Assembly: GCF_900100435.1 (NCBI RefSeq)
Contig: NZ_FNEX01000020.1
Location: forward strand, 79,014 to 143,013
Direction: 5' to 3'
DNA from: Pedobacter sp. ok626
GTDB taxonomy: Bacteria; Bacteroidota; Bacteroidia; Sphingobacteriales; Sphingobacteriaceae
Length of the DNA: 64,000 bases
Shown: positions 46,282 to 55,747 of the stretch, in pieces
Position numbering within the stretch: the stretch's first letter is position 1
Layout of the letters: each line of letters opens with the position of its first letter
Made by a program: the position numbers and the translations under genes
Notes under the pieces: generated by a model
What the model was told of the DNA's origin: nothing
Database searches by the model: none
The model's input: only the letters and a program-made list of their open reading frames with translations

Positions 46282-46319
46282 TGTCTCATAATTGAGACAT
46301 TTGTCTTATATTTGAGTCA
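46282..46319. promoter_or_regulatory. Tandem palindromic operators overlapping the TetR gene start
   Basis: First palindrome: TGTCTCA-TAAT-TGAGACA at 46282-46299, extended to AAATG...CATTT. Second, imperfect: TGTCTTA-TATT-TGAGTCA at 46302-46319, exactly 20 bp later (two helical turns), ending on the A of the ATG. A TATATTTG -7-like box (46307-46314) sits inside the second. This is the expected design for autorepression by the TetR protein; the start codon lies so near the -7 box that the message could be leaderless. Confidence 0.75.
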
Positions 46320-46876
46320 TGAAAAGTACAAAAGATAAAATTATTGATGCTGCCGTTTTTTGCTTGAACAGGAATGAAAAGGCAAGCATTGATGAGATTG
46401 CAAATCATCTGGACTTAAATAGAAGAACAATACATAGGTATTTCAAAGATCGAAGTACCTTAATTCAATGTTGTCGGGAGAAAATGATGGCCACGTGTAA
46501 CAAAGCTATGAATGAAGCCTATGAAAGTAGCGATGACGCCCTGAAACAGGTCGAAAACATGTTTTATGCCGCGTTGACTATTGGTACAGAATACTCCTTC
46601 GTTAAAAAGCTTTTTGATCGTAGTGGATATTCTGATGTGGTTAATAGCGAAATGGAAGTTTATGATAATGTCAAATACAAATGGTTCATGCTAATAGAAA
46701 AACTTCAGAAGACAGGTGTAATACGAAGTGCCGTTCCACTTCCATGGATTTATAACCTTTTTGGAGGAATGATAGACATCGCAATCTCTGCACAAGCAAG
46801 CGGAGATATAGCGGTAAATGACATTAAAAAGCTTTCGTGGGCGGCTTTCAAAGGAAGTATTGGAATAATCAATTAA
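46319..46876 (+). CDS. TetR/AcrR-family transcriptional regulator
   Basis: A 185-residue repressor. The N-terminal helix-turn-helix (~residues 5-50) shows KDKIIDAAVFCLNRNEKASI, DEIANHLDLNRRTIHRYFKD. The C-terminal helical domain (~70-185) would bind a small ligand. Tandem palindromes overlap its start, supporting autoregulation. It is followed after 26 bases by an alpha/beta hydrolase gene on the same strand, which it probably also controls. The protein start is fixed by the usual TetR N-terminal pattern. The ligand is unknown, possibly the substrate of the hydrolase. Confidence 0.9.
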   Translation: MKSTKDKIIDAAVFCLNRNEKASIDEIANHLDLNRRTIHRYFKDRSTLIQCCREKMMATCNKAMNEAYESSDDALKQVENMFYAALTIGTEYSFVKKLFDRSGYSDVVNSEMEVYDNVKYKWFMLIEKLQKTGVIRSAVPLPWIYNLFGGMIDIAISAQASGDIAVNDIKKLSWAAFKGSIGIIN

Positions 46877-46902
46877 CGGGATGAAAATAAATCAAAAAAT
46901 CT

Positions 46903-47817
46903 ATGAATTCAAAACCTACATTACCGCAAAAAGAACAATATGATGACGAACATCTTGTGAGTCTATTGCCAGGCTTCACCAATCATTATCAGGATGTAGA
47001 CGGAACCAGGCTCCATTATGTAGAGGGTGGTGAAGGCTCGCCATTGATACTCCTGGCTGGCTGGCCTCAGACTTGGTGGGCCTTTCACAAAATCATGCCG
47101 ATGCTAGCAAAGTACCATAAAGTAATCGTTATCGATTTTAGGGGCATGGGGTCTTCAAGCAAACCAAGCGAAGGTTACAGTAAGAAAAATATGGCAGGCG
47201 ACATCGCATCGCTTATTAAAAGAATGGGACTTGATAAAGTAAGTATTGCAGGCCACGACATAGGCGCAAGCATTGCAATCAGCTTTGCGGGCCACTTTCC
47301 CGAGCATACCGACAAACTAATTGTTCTGGACACACCACACCCTGAAGAGGATCTTTATAAACTGCCGATGTTGCCAATCGGTATGCCCGTGCATCCATGG
47401 TGGGTGGCTTTCAACCAGGTAAAGGAATTACCAGAGCTTTTGTTGGAAGGACGCTTTCATATTGTTCAGAGTTGGGTCTTTGATAAAATGCTGGTCGACA
47501 AAAAGAGTATAAATGATTTTGACAGGAAGGTATATGCAAAAGCTTATGAAACTAAGGATGCGATCATGAGCTCTAATGCTTGGTACCAGGCATTTCCAGA
47601 AGATATCCAGGATATAAAAAAAATGAAGATGATTGAGGCACCAAGCCTGGGACTTGGCAGTAGTGCCGGACTTGCAATGCTCAAAACTTCCTTGCCGGGA
47701 TATATAAAGAATTTACAGCTAAGGGAGATTAACAACTCTGGTCACTTTATTCAGGAAGAGCAGCCTGATCAGGTTGTAAGTTCCATACTTGAATTTTTGA
47801 AATCGAAATTATCATAA
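46903..47817 (+). CDS. Alpha/beta hydrolase, epoxide hydrolase/dehalogenase-like
   Basis: A 304-residue cytoplasmic enzyme (no signal peptide). Oxyanion motif LLAGWPQTWWAF (~residue 50), nucleophile elbow AGHDIGAS with Asp119 in the nucleophile position, and catalytic His in NNSGHFIQEEQP near the end. An Asp nucleophile points to epoxide hydrolases or haloacid/haloalkane dehalogenases rather than esterases. The H-P-W-W cap segment (HPWWVAFNQVKE) is common in epoxide-hydrolase-like proteins. Under the TetR gene in one transcription unit, which suggests an inducible detoxification role. The substrate is not deducible. Confidence 0.85.
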   Translation: MNSKPTLPQKEQYDDEHLVSLLPGFTNHYQDVDGTRLHYVEGGEGSPLILLAGWPQTWWAFHKIMPMLAKYHKVIVIDFRGMGSSSKPSEGYSKKNMAGDIASLIKRMGLDKVSIAGHDIGASIAISFAGHFPEHTDKLIVLDTPHPEEDLYKLPMLPIGMPVHPWWVAFNQVKELPELLLEGRFHIVQSWVFDKMLVDKKSINDFDRKVYAKAYETKDAIMSSNAWYQAFPEDIQDIKKMKMIEAPSLGLGSSAGLAMLKTSLPGYIKNLQLREINNSGHFIQEEQPDQVVSSILEFLKSKLS

Positions 47818-47916
47818 ACTCATTCCATTAATCAAATTCATTTTTTTCGATCCTTACAAGATGAGATTGAACATTTGACAGCCAATTTTTGATATAAATG
47901 TGCATTTTTCCGACAT

Positions 47917-48798
47917 TTGAACATGGCCCTATTCTTAACCTTGGACAATGTCTATAAACTGTACAACATTGATCCTTCGAAAAAGATGGAAGGGATAGTC
48001 GTTCTGCATCAACAGAACCACCCCGAAAAGGAGTATACAGAGCATAGTCGTCTATTTGATGGATTGCTGCTAGGCTTTATGATACAGGGTTCCATGAAAG
48101 CCCAAATACATTTTTTAGAATACGAAATCAACGCAGGCGACATCGCAGTTTTGCAACCACAATTGATGATAGATACAAAATCACTGAGCAAAAATGCAGA
48201 AATAGTGACGATTGGCCTTTCGTTAGATTTTATTGCGGCGTTTCCAATCCTGCGTGAGTTTGTAATGAACAATCAAATTCGATGGCAACCTGTTGTCAGA
48301 CTTCAACCTGCAGAAGTAACGCTAAAGAATAAACTGGTAGAACTTATACAAAACTTCTATCATAAAAGCCAGAGCCCCAGGAAAACTGAAATGCTGCGAC
48401 ATCTTGTTATTGCTTTAATGTATATGATTTCTGAAGCATATTCGGGTCTAACTGACAATAACAGTTTAGTGAAGAACCGCACACATGAAATCATCGACGA
48501 TTTCTACATATTGATTTCAAAGTATGCAACTCAGCAACGGAGTGTTAAATTTTATGCAGAAAAACTTCATTTAACCCCTCAGTATCTTTCTACTTTTCTG
48601 AAGCAAAAAACAGGAAAATCAGTTTTGCAATGGGTTGATCATGCCATGATATTGCATGCTAAGACATTGCTCAAATCTTCTGGTTTATCAATCAAGCAAA
48701 TCAGCAATGAGTTGCATTTTGGAGAAACAAGCCTATTCTGCAGGTTTTTTAAGAGAATCACCGGAGTTTCGCCAGGGGTTTTTAGAAATGGGCAATAG
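47917..48798 (+). CDS. AraC-family transcriptional regulator
   Basis: A 293-residue regulator. Residues ~1-170 form a cupin-like sensing part (GLLLGFMIQGSMKAQIHFLE, EINAGDIAVLQPQ). The two AraC helix-turn-helix motifs lie at ~195-290 (VKFYAEKLHLTPQYLSTFLK, IKQISNELHFGETSLFCRFFKRITG, SPGVFR). It stands between the hydrolase and the TetA-like pump, all on one strand, with a 100-base gap before and after, so it may activate the pump. The N-terminal part has a build seen in many Bacteroidota AraC proteins of unknown ligand. Confidence 0.88.
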   Translation: MNMALFLTLDNVYKLYNIDPSKKMEGIVVLHQQNHPEKEYTEHSRLFDGLLLGFMIQGSMKAQIHFLEYEINAGDIAVLQPQLMIDTKSLSKNAEIVTIGLSLDFIAAFPILREFVMNNQIRWQPVVRLQPAEVTLKNKLVELIQNFYHKSQSPRKTEMLRHLVIALMYMISEAYSGLTDNNSLVKNRTHEIIDDFYILISKYATQQRSVKFYAEKLHLTPQYLSTFLKQKTGKSVLQWVDHAMILHAKTLLKSSGLSIKQISNELHFGETSLFCRFFKRITGVSPGVFRNGQ

Positions 48799-48896
48799 GC
48801 AACATTTGTGAGCAACCTCACCGTATCTTACAAATTGTATGTAACTACCATAAATGTGTGAAAAAAACACGCTCAGGCGCTGTTTATTTTTACACC

Positions 48897-50117
48897 ATGA
48901 AAAATTCGACGAAAAAAGCAGCTATTGGATTCATATTTGTGACTTTGCTGATTGATATTACTGGATGGGGAATCATACTTCCAGTGGTCCCAAAACTTAT
49001 TAAAGAACTTATTCATAGTGATATTACTGAGGCTGCCAAATATGGTGGTTGGCTTGGTTTTGCCTATGCTTTTACACAATTTATATTTTCACCTGTGGTG
49101 GGGAACCTTAGTGACAAATATGGACGACGCCCTATTATTTTAATTTCTCTTTTTGGATTTGCCGTAGATTATATATTTCTTGCTTTTGCTCCGTCTATCG
49201 GTTGGCTATTCTTAGGAAGAGTCATTGCCGGATTGACGGGAGCTAGTATCTCAACTGCAAGTGCTTATATAGCTGATATTTCAACCGATAAGGATAGGGC
49301 AAAAAATTTTGGTATGATTGGAGCTGCTTTGGGGCTAGGATTCATTATAGGTCCAACCATTGGAGGATTGCTAGGTCACTATGGGGCAAGAGTTCCATTC
49401 TATGCTGCAGCTGGGCTATGCATGTTAAATTTTCTTTACGGATATTTTATTCTTCCAGAAAGTTTAGATAAAGACAAACGTAGGGCATTTGATTGGAAAC
49501 GTGCAAACCCAGTTGGATCTTTTAAATTCTTAAGAAAGCATCCTGAAATTTCAGGTTTGGTCATGGCCCTGACATTGATTTATATTGGTATTCATGCTGT
49601 ACAGAGCAATTGGCATTTCTTTACCATGTATAAATTTGGTTGGACTGAGCGAATGGTCGGTCTCTCTCTTGGGGCGCTTGGATTATTGCTAGGATTGGTT
49701 CAGGGCATCTTAATAAGATGGACAACACCTAAGTTCGGAGAGCAGAAAAGCATTTATTATGGGCTGATATGCTATGCTGTGGGATTGTTATTATTTGCAT
49801 TTGCAAATCAGGGATGGATGATGTTTGTTTTCCTTATACCTTACAGTCTGGGTGGTATCTGTGGCCCTGCACTTCAATCAGTAATTTCTAAAAATGTTCT
49901 ATCTAATGAACAAGGCGAACTGCAAGGAGCCTTAACAGCCTTAGTGAGTGCAACTTCAATCATAGCCCCACCTATCATGACAAACTTGTTTTATTACTTC
50001 ACACATGATGAAGCGCCTGTCAAGTTTTCAGGAGCGCCATTTTTCCTTGCATCAGTTTTAATGGCTACTAGTGTAATTATTGTATACTCAGCCTTTCAAC
50101 GAAAAGGCAAAAAATAA
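48897..50117 (+). CDS. MFS transporter, TetA-like drug/H+ antiporter
   Basis: A 406-residue, 12-TM inner-membrane protein of the TCR/Tet branch. ATG 48897 was chosen because TM1 (GFIFVTLLIDITGWGIILPV) then begins 8 residues in; a GTG at 48858 would add 13 residues. Motif A is GNLSDKYGRRPIILIS. Motif C-like GMIGAALGLGFIIGPTIGG lies in TM5, the antiporter signature. It would export tetracycline-like or other hydrophobic compounds. Similarity to TetA does not prove tetracycline resistance, and no flanking tetR partner of the classical type is present. The upstream AraC gene is a possible regulator. Confidence 0.85.
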   Translation: MKNSTKKAAIGFIFVTLLIDITGWGIILPVVPKLIKELIHSDITEAAKYGGWLGFAYAFTQFIFSPVVGNLSDKYGRRPIILISLFGFAVDYIFLAFAPSIGWLFLGRVIAGLTGASISTASAYIADISTDKDRAKNFGMIGAALGLGFIIGPTIGGLLGHYGARVPFYAAAGLCMLNFLYGYFILPESLDKDKRRAFDWKRANPVGSFKFLRKHPEISGLVMALTLIYIGIHAVQSNWHFFTMYKFGWTERMVGLSLGALGLLLGLVQGILIRWTTPKFGEQKSIYYGLICYAVGLLLFAFANQGWMMFVFLIPYSLGGICGPALQSVISKNVLSNEQGELQGALTALVSATSIIAPPIMTNLFYYFTHDEAPVKFSGAPFFLASVLMATSVIIVYSAFQRKGKK

Positions 50118-50295
50118 GTTGAAAATTAAAATCACTAACACCGTTGATTACTTATAAATAACCTAAGCAATTTTTTTAGCTAAATCAGCCATTAAACAAA
50201 CAATAGTACTTTGAACTTTACGAAACGGAAGGTTTAGGGAAAGTTCGAAAAATATTTCTACCTTGCTCTTTAGTAATTGTATATTTTTAGGACGA

Positions 50296-50895
50296 ATGGT
50301 TAACGTTAATCAAATTGATGAGCAGGCTTTATTGCTTCAACTGAAAAACGGTGATCAGCATGCATTTGAAATGCTTTACAACAATTATAAATTTCGGATC
50401 GCAGGTAACTTATTCAAACTCCTCAAATCTGACGACCTTGTCAAAGAAATCCTGCAAGAGCTTTTTTTCAAAATATGGGAAGTGCGGACACAGATTGATC
50501 CCGAAAAGTCTTTTAAATCTTATCTTTTTCGCGTCGCAGAGAATCTGGTGTATGATTATTTTCGGAAAGTGGCAAAAGACAAACGTTTGTTGGCTAAAAT
50601 CATGGCTTCAAGCTCAGAGCTGTACCTTCATATTGAAGAAGATATGCTGAGTAAAGAGGAAGGGCAGAAATTGCAGCAGGCGATAGATCTGATGCCTCCT
50701 CAGCGTAAAATGGTCTTTACACTCTGCAAATTAGAAGGTAAATCTTACAAAGAGGTAGAAGAGATTATGGGGATCAATGCCAAAACCATAAGTAGCCATA
50801 TGCTGCAGGCCAATAGATTTCTCAGGGCATATTTTAAGGACTCGGCTGCACTTACAATTTCTGTAGTTATAAGTGTTTTATTCAAAGGTTTTTGA
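50296..50895 (+). CDS. ECF RNA polymerase sigma factor (FecI-like)
   Basis: A 199-residue ECF sigma. ATG 50296 was chosen; the longer TTG-started frame from 50263 adds residues with no family match. Region 2 is at ~20-90 (FEMLYNNYKFRIAGNLFKLL, VKEILQELFFKIWEVR). Region 4 is at ~130-180 (LMPPQRKMVFTLCKLEGKSY, EVEEIMGINAKTISSHML). A C-terminal hydrophobic end is present, as in the other sigma here. It heads the second complete sigma/FecR/SusC locus and probably drives the operon at 52396. A TACCTTGC -7-like box lies upstream at ~50250. Confidence 0.92.
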   Translation: MVNVNQIDEQALLLQLKNGDQHAFEMLYNNYKFRIAGNLFKLLKSDDLVKEILQELFFKIWEVRTQIDPEKSFKSYLFRVAENLVYDYFRKVAKDKRLLAKIMASSSELYLHIEEDMLSKEEGQKLQQAIDLMPPQRKMVFTLCKLEGKSYKEVEEIMGINAKTISSHMLQANRFLRAYFKDSAALTISVVISVLFKGF

Positions 50896-50990
50896 TCCTG
50901 ATCGTTATTTTTGGAAATTAATTGTTAATTTTTTATTAACAGACTAAGGATATTTTTGCTCAGCTCCGTATTAGCTGTAAAAATCGAACC

Positions 50991-52184
50991 TTGGAACCAT
51001 CTGATCAACTCCGTATTCTCTTTAAAAAATACCTGGACAACTTGTGTAGCCTTGAAGAAACACAGCGTCTGATGAATTATTTTGAGCTTGATGAAGATCA
51101 GGAAATGTTAAAAGATATCATCATCGACGTTTTAGAAAATCAGGACAAGAGTTATGAAACTAACCATGCAGTTGCCGAGGTGCTGGCGAAGGTTGACCGC
51201 GATTTGTTCGTTCAGATTAACGATACAACAGGGATTATTCCCACCAGAAAAAATAAAACGCTTAAACTCTGGTTACAAATTGCTGGTGTTGCTGCTGTTT
51301 TAGCCTTGGCATACACAGGAGTTTACTTCTTCAACAATCAATCGAAAAAGGTTGCCGCTGTCAGCCCAATTGCGGTACATGATGTTAAACCGGGTGATTT
51401 TGGAGCAACACTTACCCTGGCAAATGGCCGGAAGATCAGTTTAGCCAGTGCGTCGAATGGAGAAATTGGACGGGAATCTGGGATCATCATCTCTAAATCC
51501 GGTAATGGCAGACTCGTGTATCAAATAGATGAAAAAGTTGCTGACCCTAACGCCTCCAATACCTTGTCAACCGCCAGGGGAGAGACCTATCAGGTACGAT
51601 TGCCCGACGGTTCAGTCGTTTACCTGAATGCAGCTTCGAGCCTCACTTATACCACCTCATTGATCGAAAATGGAAAACGTATAGTTAAGCTTATTGGCGA
51701 AGGTTATTTTGAAGTGTCTAAGGATAAACAACATCCATTTGTTGTGAAAACAAACAAGCAGGAAGTAGAAGTGTTGGGAACACATTTTAACATCAGCAGT
51801 TATGCGGACGATGAAGTAGAAAAAACCACTTTGCTGGAAGGGAGTGTGAAATTGTCTGCAGCAGGTAGTTCCAAAGTGCTGAGACCAGGGCAACAGGCTA
51901 AGCTGTCGGGCGGCAAAATCCAGATCAATGAAACAGATACAGACCTTGCTGTCGCCTGGAAAAACAATGAATTTGTAATTGAAAGTGAGCACATTGAAAC
52001 GATCATGAAAATGATCAGTCGCTGGTATAATGTGGAGGTTGTTTACATTGGCGAAAAAACCACCCAGCGCTTCAGCGGCAAAGTGTCACGGTTTGATAAA
52101 TTGTCAAAAGTACTTGAAATCGTAGAATCGACAGGGGAAGCCCGTTTCGATGTCAAAGGACGAACCGTATATGTGTCAAAATAA
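50991..52184 (+). CDS. FecR-family anti-sigma factor
   Basis: A 397-residue membrane regulator. It seems to start with TTG at 50991 (MEPSDQLRILFKKYLDNL); no ATG is suitably placed before the conserved N-terminal helix. Single transmembrane helix at ~residues 93-111 (LQIAGVAAVLALAYTGVYFF). The FecR periplasmic domain is at ~185-290 (VRLPDGSVVYLNAASSLTYT, GEGYFEVSKDKQHPFVV, VEVLGTHFNISSYADD). The C-terminal DUF4974-type domain runs ~320-395 (IETIMKMISRWYNVEVVYIG). It carries an extra ~60-residue periplasmic segment (~125-180) compared with the FecR at 9358. It should pair with the STN domain of the SusC that follows. Confidence 0.92.
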   Translation: MEPSDQLRILFKKYLDNLCSLEETQRLMNYFELDEDQEMLKDIIIDVLENQDKSYETNHAVAEVLAKVDRDLFVQINDTTGIIPTRKNKTLKLWLQIAGVAAVLALAYTGVYFFNNQSKKVAAVSPIAVHDVKPGDFGATLTLANGRKISLASASNGEIGRESGIIISKSGNGRLVYQIDEKVADPNASNTLSTARGETYQVRLPDGSVVYLNAASSLTYTTSLIENGKRIVKLIGEGYFEVSKDKQHPFVVKTNKQEVEVLGTHFNISSYADDEVEKTTLLEGSVKLSAAGSSKVLRPGQQAKLSGGKIQINETDTDLAVAWKNNEFVIESEHIETIMKMISRWYNVEVVYIGEKTTQRFSGKVSRFDKLSKVLEIVESTGEARFDVKGRTVYVSK

Positions 52185-52231
52185 ACAACTAACCTATTAA
52201 TTAACAGAATACTAATCTAGAACTAAACCAT

Positions 52232-52300
52232 ATGAAAAGAAAACTACGCTAGCTAAACAATGTAAACGAAACCAGGCCCCGACTAGACATCCGGACCTGG
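52232..52300 (+). promoter_or_regulatory. Mini-ORF plus hairpin leader between fecR and susC, second copy
   Basis: A 6-codon frame ATG (52232) to TAG (52252) encodes MKRKLR. Twenty bases later comes an imperfect hairpin, CCAGGCC pairing with GGACCTGG (52272-52278 with 52293-52300, one mismatch). Same order and spacing as at 10388-10449: fecR stop, basic mini-peptide ending in (Q/K)LR, GC-rich hairpin, ~80-100 AT-rich bases, susC. The sequences are not alike, only the arrangement and the basic -LR peptide. Confidence 0.45.
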
Positions 52301-52395
52301 TAAAAGTTTGGAACATTCAATTAAAAATCAAAGTTATAATCGCTTCCTCTCTACGGTCCAACGCAAAAGAGGCTGCTTAACCAAACCGACTACTA

Positions 52396-55300
52396 ATGTA
52401 TCAAAAATCAAGGAAATTTGGTATGCCTAAACGGCTGTACCTAAAATTATTGCTAACTATGCGCCTAACCATCGTAATCATAATAGCATGCTTTATGCAG
52501 GTAAGTGCGTCGAGCCTTGCCCAAAAAGTGACGTTAAACAAGTCAAGTGCTTCACTTCGGTCCGTCTTTAAGGAATTGAACCAACAGACAGGTTACAACT
52601 TTTTTTATACGGACAACTTGCTGGAAAATTCGTCTCCAGTGACCATCAACGTTAAAGATGTTGATTTATCAGCTGTGCTTAAACAGATTTTTGCAGGGCA
52701 AAACCTGGATTTTCTGATACGCAACAAAACGGTGGTCATCAAAGCAGGCCAACCGGCAAGTCAGGAAATTATTTCCGGGTTTGTTGGTGATGCCAAAGAC
52801 CGCAAACCCATTCCAGGCGTAACGGTTTCTATAGTAGGGACCAAATCTGCGGTTCAGACGGATAAAAATGGAAAGTTTACTTTGAGCATACCTAAAGGTG
52901 CTCAGTCTTTGGAATTCAGGTTTCTAGGCTACAAGACTGTTGATGTGCCCATCTCATCTAATTCGAATTACACAATTTACATGGAGGAGGATCAGCAGGT
53001 GCTGAATGAGACGGTGATTACGGGGATGGTGGACAGGAAATTAAGTACTTATACTGGTGCCGCCAAAACCATGACGGCTGCTGAGCTTAAAGCCGTGAAT
53101 CCGATCAATGTGTTTGCCGGTATTGCTGTGCTTGATCCATCTTTTAGAATGATTCCCAACAACAAAATAGGAGGGAACATCAATGCACTTCCGGACGTAA
53201 CCATGCGTGGACAAACATCCTATCCAACCCTGGGGTCAGAACTTGTCGGAAACCCAAATACACCACTGTTCATTCTTGATGGATTTCAGGTTTCATTACA
53301 GGCAATTGTAGACTTAGACATGAATCAAATTGCTTCAGTAACTTTATTAAAGGATGCTTCGGCTACTGCAATGTACGGTTCCCGTGGGGGTAATGGTGTG
53401 ATGGTTGTGACCACAATCCTGCCACCAAGAGGAAAAGTAGAGGTTTCTATCAGCAATAATTTTACTTTATCTGCTCCAGACCTGTCTGTTTACAACATGT
53501 TGAATGCAACAGAAAAACTGGATTTTGAGCGTCGTGTAGGATTTGTCAACAGTTATAGTGGTGATTTTATCAATTCTGAACGGTATAAAGCGGTGGTGAG
53601 CGGTGTAAATACGGATTGGAAATCTATTCCTGTTCAAACCGGGATCAACAACAGGACCAACTTGTCTTTACGGGGTGGTGACGAGTCGTTGACCTTTAAC
53701 CTGACCTTCAGCGGTAATCTGCTACAGGGTGTGATGAAGGGACAGGACAGGAAAAATTATTCCGGAAGTTTTACGCTGAGTTACAGAACGAATAAACTGA
53801 CATTCCAAAATAATATCATAGCAACTCAGGTGAATTCCAACGATTCACCTTACGGCACATTTAGCCAGTATCTGGATTTGAATCCTTACTGGAAACCTTA
53901 CGATGAAAATGGGAATGTTAACAAATACCTGGAAAATATCAATACAGGCTTCGGCGCAACAGGGGTAAGCTCCGTTGTATTAAACCCATTGATGGATATT
54001 ACCTACAATACCATTGACAATAGAAATAAGAATTTCAATTTAAGGAACAATACCACGGTGCGTTACGATGTCAATAAATCATTGTGGTTTAATGGTGCCC
54101 TGGGCATCACAAAAGTGAACGGAACGGTAGATAATTTCTATTCGGCTCTGGATAGCCGGTTCAATGGTGTCTCGGATTTAAATGCAAGGGGGACTTATTC
54201 CATCGACAACAGTACCTCCTTTACCATGGACGGAACAGGATCGGTAAATTATAACAAAAATTTCGGGATGCACGGTGTTACAGTCTACGCAGGATTCAGG
54301 CTGGCCAGCTCACGCTTAAATTCCTATGCTGTTTCTACGCAGGGTTTTCCTTTTGATCGTTTAGATAACATCCTGTTTGCCGCGCAATATTTAAACAGCA
54401 GGCCTACAGGAACCGAAAGTACACTTAACAATCTTTCTTATACCGGAAGTGCCAACTACTCTTATGATAACCGGTATTTTACAGATTTCACTTATACCAG
54501 GGACGGCTCTTCCGCTTATGGACAAAATAATAAATTTGGTAATTTCTGGTCTGCAGGTTTAGGCTGGAATATAAATAATGAAAAATTCCTGAAGGATAGC
54601 GAAACAGTTAACCTGTTGAGGATCCGCGGTAGCTACGGTTCTACGGGTACGTCTGTACAAAATCCTTATGCAGCACAATTCAGGTACAACCTGGGCACAT
54701 CGACGGGTTATTTTGGTGAAGTAGGTGCCTTTCCCGGTGGACTTGGAAACCCGAATTTGAGCTGGCAGCAAGTGCTGAAGTCGAATGTTGGTATTGCATC
54801 AGCATTTCTGAATAACCGGTTGACTTTCAACGCGGAGTTTTATAACGAAGTAACCCAGAATGCCCTGACTACAGTGTCACTGGCGCCCAGTACCGGTTTT
54901 CCTTCATATACCGAAAATTTAGGTAAAATCCAGAACAAGGGACTTCAGCTCGACCTGGGGTATACCATACTGTCTCAACCCCGTAAAGGTTTAAAATGGA
55001 ACGTTGCGGTGAACGCAGCCACTAATAAATCTGTGTTAAAAGAAATTTCGGAGAAACTTAAGGCTTTCAATGCTGCATTGAATACCAATAACGCCGATCA
55101 GACTGTTGAAAATGCCCAGTTTATTGAAGGCAGGTCAACAACGGCTATTTATGCAGTGAGGTCATTGGGTATTGATCCGGTTACCGGTCAGGAAGTTTAT
55201 CTGAAATTAGATGGTACCCCAACTTTTGTCTGGGACGTTAATGATAAGACCTATGTTGGTGACAGCCGACCCAAGTGGACAGGAGCTGTAAATTCCAATT

Positions 55301-55722
55301 TCCTGTACGCAGGGTTTGGTTTAAACTTTAGCATCAGTTATAACTATGGTGCCGATCTGTATAACAGTACGTTGTTAAACAGGGTTGAAGCTGTTGATGC
55401 TTCAAATAACGTAGACCGGAGGGCATATGATCTGGGCTGGACCGGACCTGGCAGTATCAGTCCATACCGGAGGATTACGGGGTCGCCAACGCCAACAAAA
55501 CTTACCTCACGCTTTGTTCAGCGCGACAATAATATCCAGCTCAGCTCGGTTAATTTGACTTACCAGTTCAAAAACCCATTCGTTAAAAAATTAGGCTTGC
55601 AGAACCTGACTCTTAGTGCAACAACGAATAACCTGGCCACCTTCAGCACCATTGAAATTGAACGTGGTACGGATAACCCGTTTGCAAGAGAATACACATT
55701 TGGTCTGAGTGCAAGATTTTAA
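52396..55722 (+). CDS. SusC/RagA-family TonB-dependent receptor with STN domain
   Basis: A 1108-residue outer-membrane receptor. Hydrophobic signal core at ~residues 22-42 (MRLTIVIIIACFMQVSASSLAQ). The STN domain is at ~50-120 (ASLRSVFKELNQQTGYNFFY). The carboxypeptidase-regulatory-like domain is at ~128-200 (GFVGDAKDRKPIPGVTVSIV). The plug follows at ~205-345 (VITGMVDRK, LFILDGFQV, ATAMYGSRGGNGVMVVTT), then the barrel, ending FGLSARF. The C-terminal 400 residues closely match the partial SusC at the window start. The STN domain agrees with control by the sigma/FecR pair upstream. A later ATG at 52423 is possible. Confidence 0.95.
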   Translation: MYQKSRKFGMPKRLYLKLLLTMRLTIVIIIACFMQVSASSLAQKVTLNKSSASLRSVFKELNQQTGYNFFYTDNLLENSSPVTINVKDVDLSAVLKQIFAGQNLDFLIRNKTVVIKAGQPASQEIISGFVGDAKDRKPIPGVTVSIVGTKSAVQTDKNGKFTLSIPKGAQSLEFRFLGYKTVDVPISSNSNYTIYMEEDQQVLNETVITGMVDRKLSTYTGAAKTMTAAELKAVNPINVFAGIAVLDPSFRMIPNNKIGGNINALPDVTMRGQTSYPTLGSELVGNPNTPLFILDGFQVSLQAIVDLDMNQIASVTLLKDASATAMYGSRGGNGVMVVTTILPPRGKVEVSISNNFTLSAPDLSVYNMLNATEKLDFERRVGFVNSYSGDFINSERYKAVVSGVNTDWKSIPVQTGINNRTNLSLRGGDESLTFNLTFSGNLLQGVMKGQDRKNYSGSFTLSYRTNKLTFQNNIIATQVNSNDSPYGTFSQYLDLNPYWKPYDENGNVNKYLENINTGFGATGVSSVVLNPLMDITYNTIDNRNKNFNLRNNTTVRYDVNKSLWFNGALGITKVNGTVDNFYSALDSRFNGVSDLNARGTYSIDNSTSFTMDGTGSVNYNKNFGMHGVTVYAGFRLASSRLNSYAVSTQGFPFDRLDNILFAAQYLNSRPTGTESTLNNLSYTGSANYSYDNRYFTDFTYTRDGSSAYGQNNKFGNFWSAGLGWNINNEKFLKDSETVNLLRIRGSYGSTGTSVQNPYAAQFRYNLGTSTGYFGEVGAFPGGLGNPNLSWQQVLKSNVGIASAFLNNRLTFNAEFYNEVTQNALTTVSLAPSTGFPSYTENLGKIQNKGLQLDLGYTILSQPRKGLKWNVAVNAATNKSVLKEISEKLKAFNAALNTNNADQTVENAQFIEGRSTTAIYAVRSLGIDPVTGQEVYLKLDGTPTFVWDVNDKTYVGDSRPKWTGAVNSNFLYAGFGLNFSISYNYGADLYNSTLLNRVEAVDASNNVDRRAYDLGWTGPGSISPYRRITGSPTPTKLTSRFVQRDNNIQLSSVNLTYQFKNPFVKKLGLQNLTLSATTNNLATFSTIEIERGTDNPFAREYTFGLSARF

Positions 55723-55747
55723 ATTCAAAAAACAAATTCATATCCCA

